Positions 6,767-6,820 of a stretch of DNA of 6,820 nucleotides are shown here, piece after piece. The notes under the pieces were generated by a model. It was not told where the DNA came from, did not search any database, and saw only the letters and a program-made list of their open reading frames with translations. The position numbers and the translations under genes were made by a program. The stretch lies in assembly GCA_003565575.1 (NCBI GenBank), contig PXBV01000254.1, positions 1-6,820 of the forward strand. The letters are read 5' to 3'. Position 1 is the first letter of the stretch; each line of letters starts with the position of its first letter. Source of the stretch: Psychroflexus sp. GTDB taxonomy: Bacteria; Bacteroidota; Bacteroidia; Flavobacteriales; Flavobacteriaceae.

Positions 6767-6820
6767 TGATTACCAAATATTTATCTCTTACGCATCTTAT
6801 AAGGCCTTCTAGCTTATCTG
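6766..6820 (+). CDS. Start of a further gene, cut by the right edge; product not identified
   Basis: An ATG formed in the TAATG junction with the upstream stop opens a frame that stays open for 18 residues to the edge (MITKYLSLTHLIRPSSLS). The one-base overlap is a classic coupled start and fits the compact operon. The YLSLTHLIRP opening recalls the N-terminal strand of small alpha/beta hydrolases (phospholipase/carboxylesterase family) in flavobacteria, but no catalytic motif is visible, so this is a guess only. Confidence 0.5.
   Translation, partial: MITKYLSLTHLIRPSSLS

Overview
The window reads as the chromosome of a Flavobacteriaceae-type bacterium (Bacteroidetes). The DNA is AT-rich, genes lack strong Shine-Dalgarno sequences, and several products are families typical of this phylum: a TIGR02757/DUF2400 protein, a BatA-domain membrane protein, a dihydroorotase-like protein and a DUF4870-like membrane protein. 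No RNA gene, insertion sequence, CRISPR array, integrase or phage gene was seen. The genes look like stable core chromosome.

Layout. Positions 1-406 hold, on the minus strand, the N-terminal 135 residues of a peptide-methionine sulfoxide reductase (MsrA). A 129-base divergent spacer separates it from a plus-strand run that reaches the right edge. This run is: a LolD-type ABC ATPase (536-1195); a TIGR02757 protein overlapping it by 17 bases (1179-1955); a 72-base gap; a soluble GAF histidine kinase (2028-3245); two bases later a BatA/VWA membrane protein (3248-5167); a dihydroorotase-like protein (5173-6423, or 5164 with a TTG start); an 11-base overlap into a small three-helix membrane protein (6413-6766); and the start of another frame at 6766 that shares one base with the previous stop codon.

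Working together. Spacing and overlaps suggest two transcription blocks, 536-1955 and 2028 onward, possibly joined because no terminator is visible between them. The downstream block mixes cytoplasmic sensing (kinase), an envelope protein with a metal-site VWA motif, a dihydroorotase homologue and a small membrane protein. No common pathway is established. The most notable observation is that the dihydroorotase homologue has lost all four histidine metal ligands and the key substrate-binding residues of the active enzyme, so it is probably not the pyrimidine enzyme its annotation would imply. The second is that the TIGR02757 protein shows a pattern resembling HhH-GPD DNA glycosylases.
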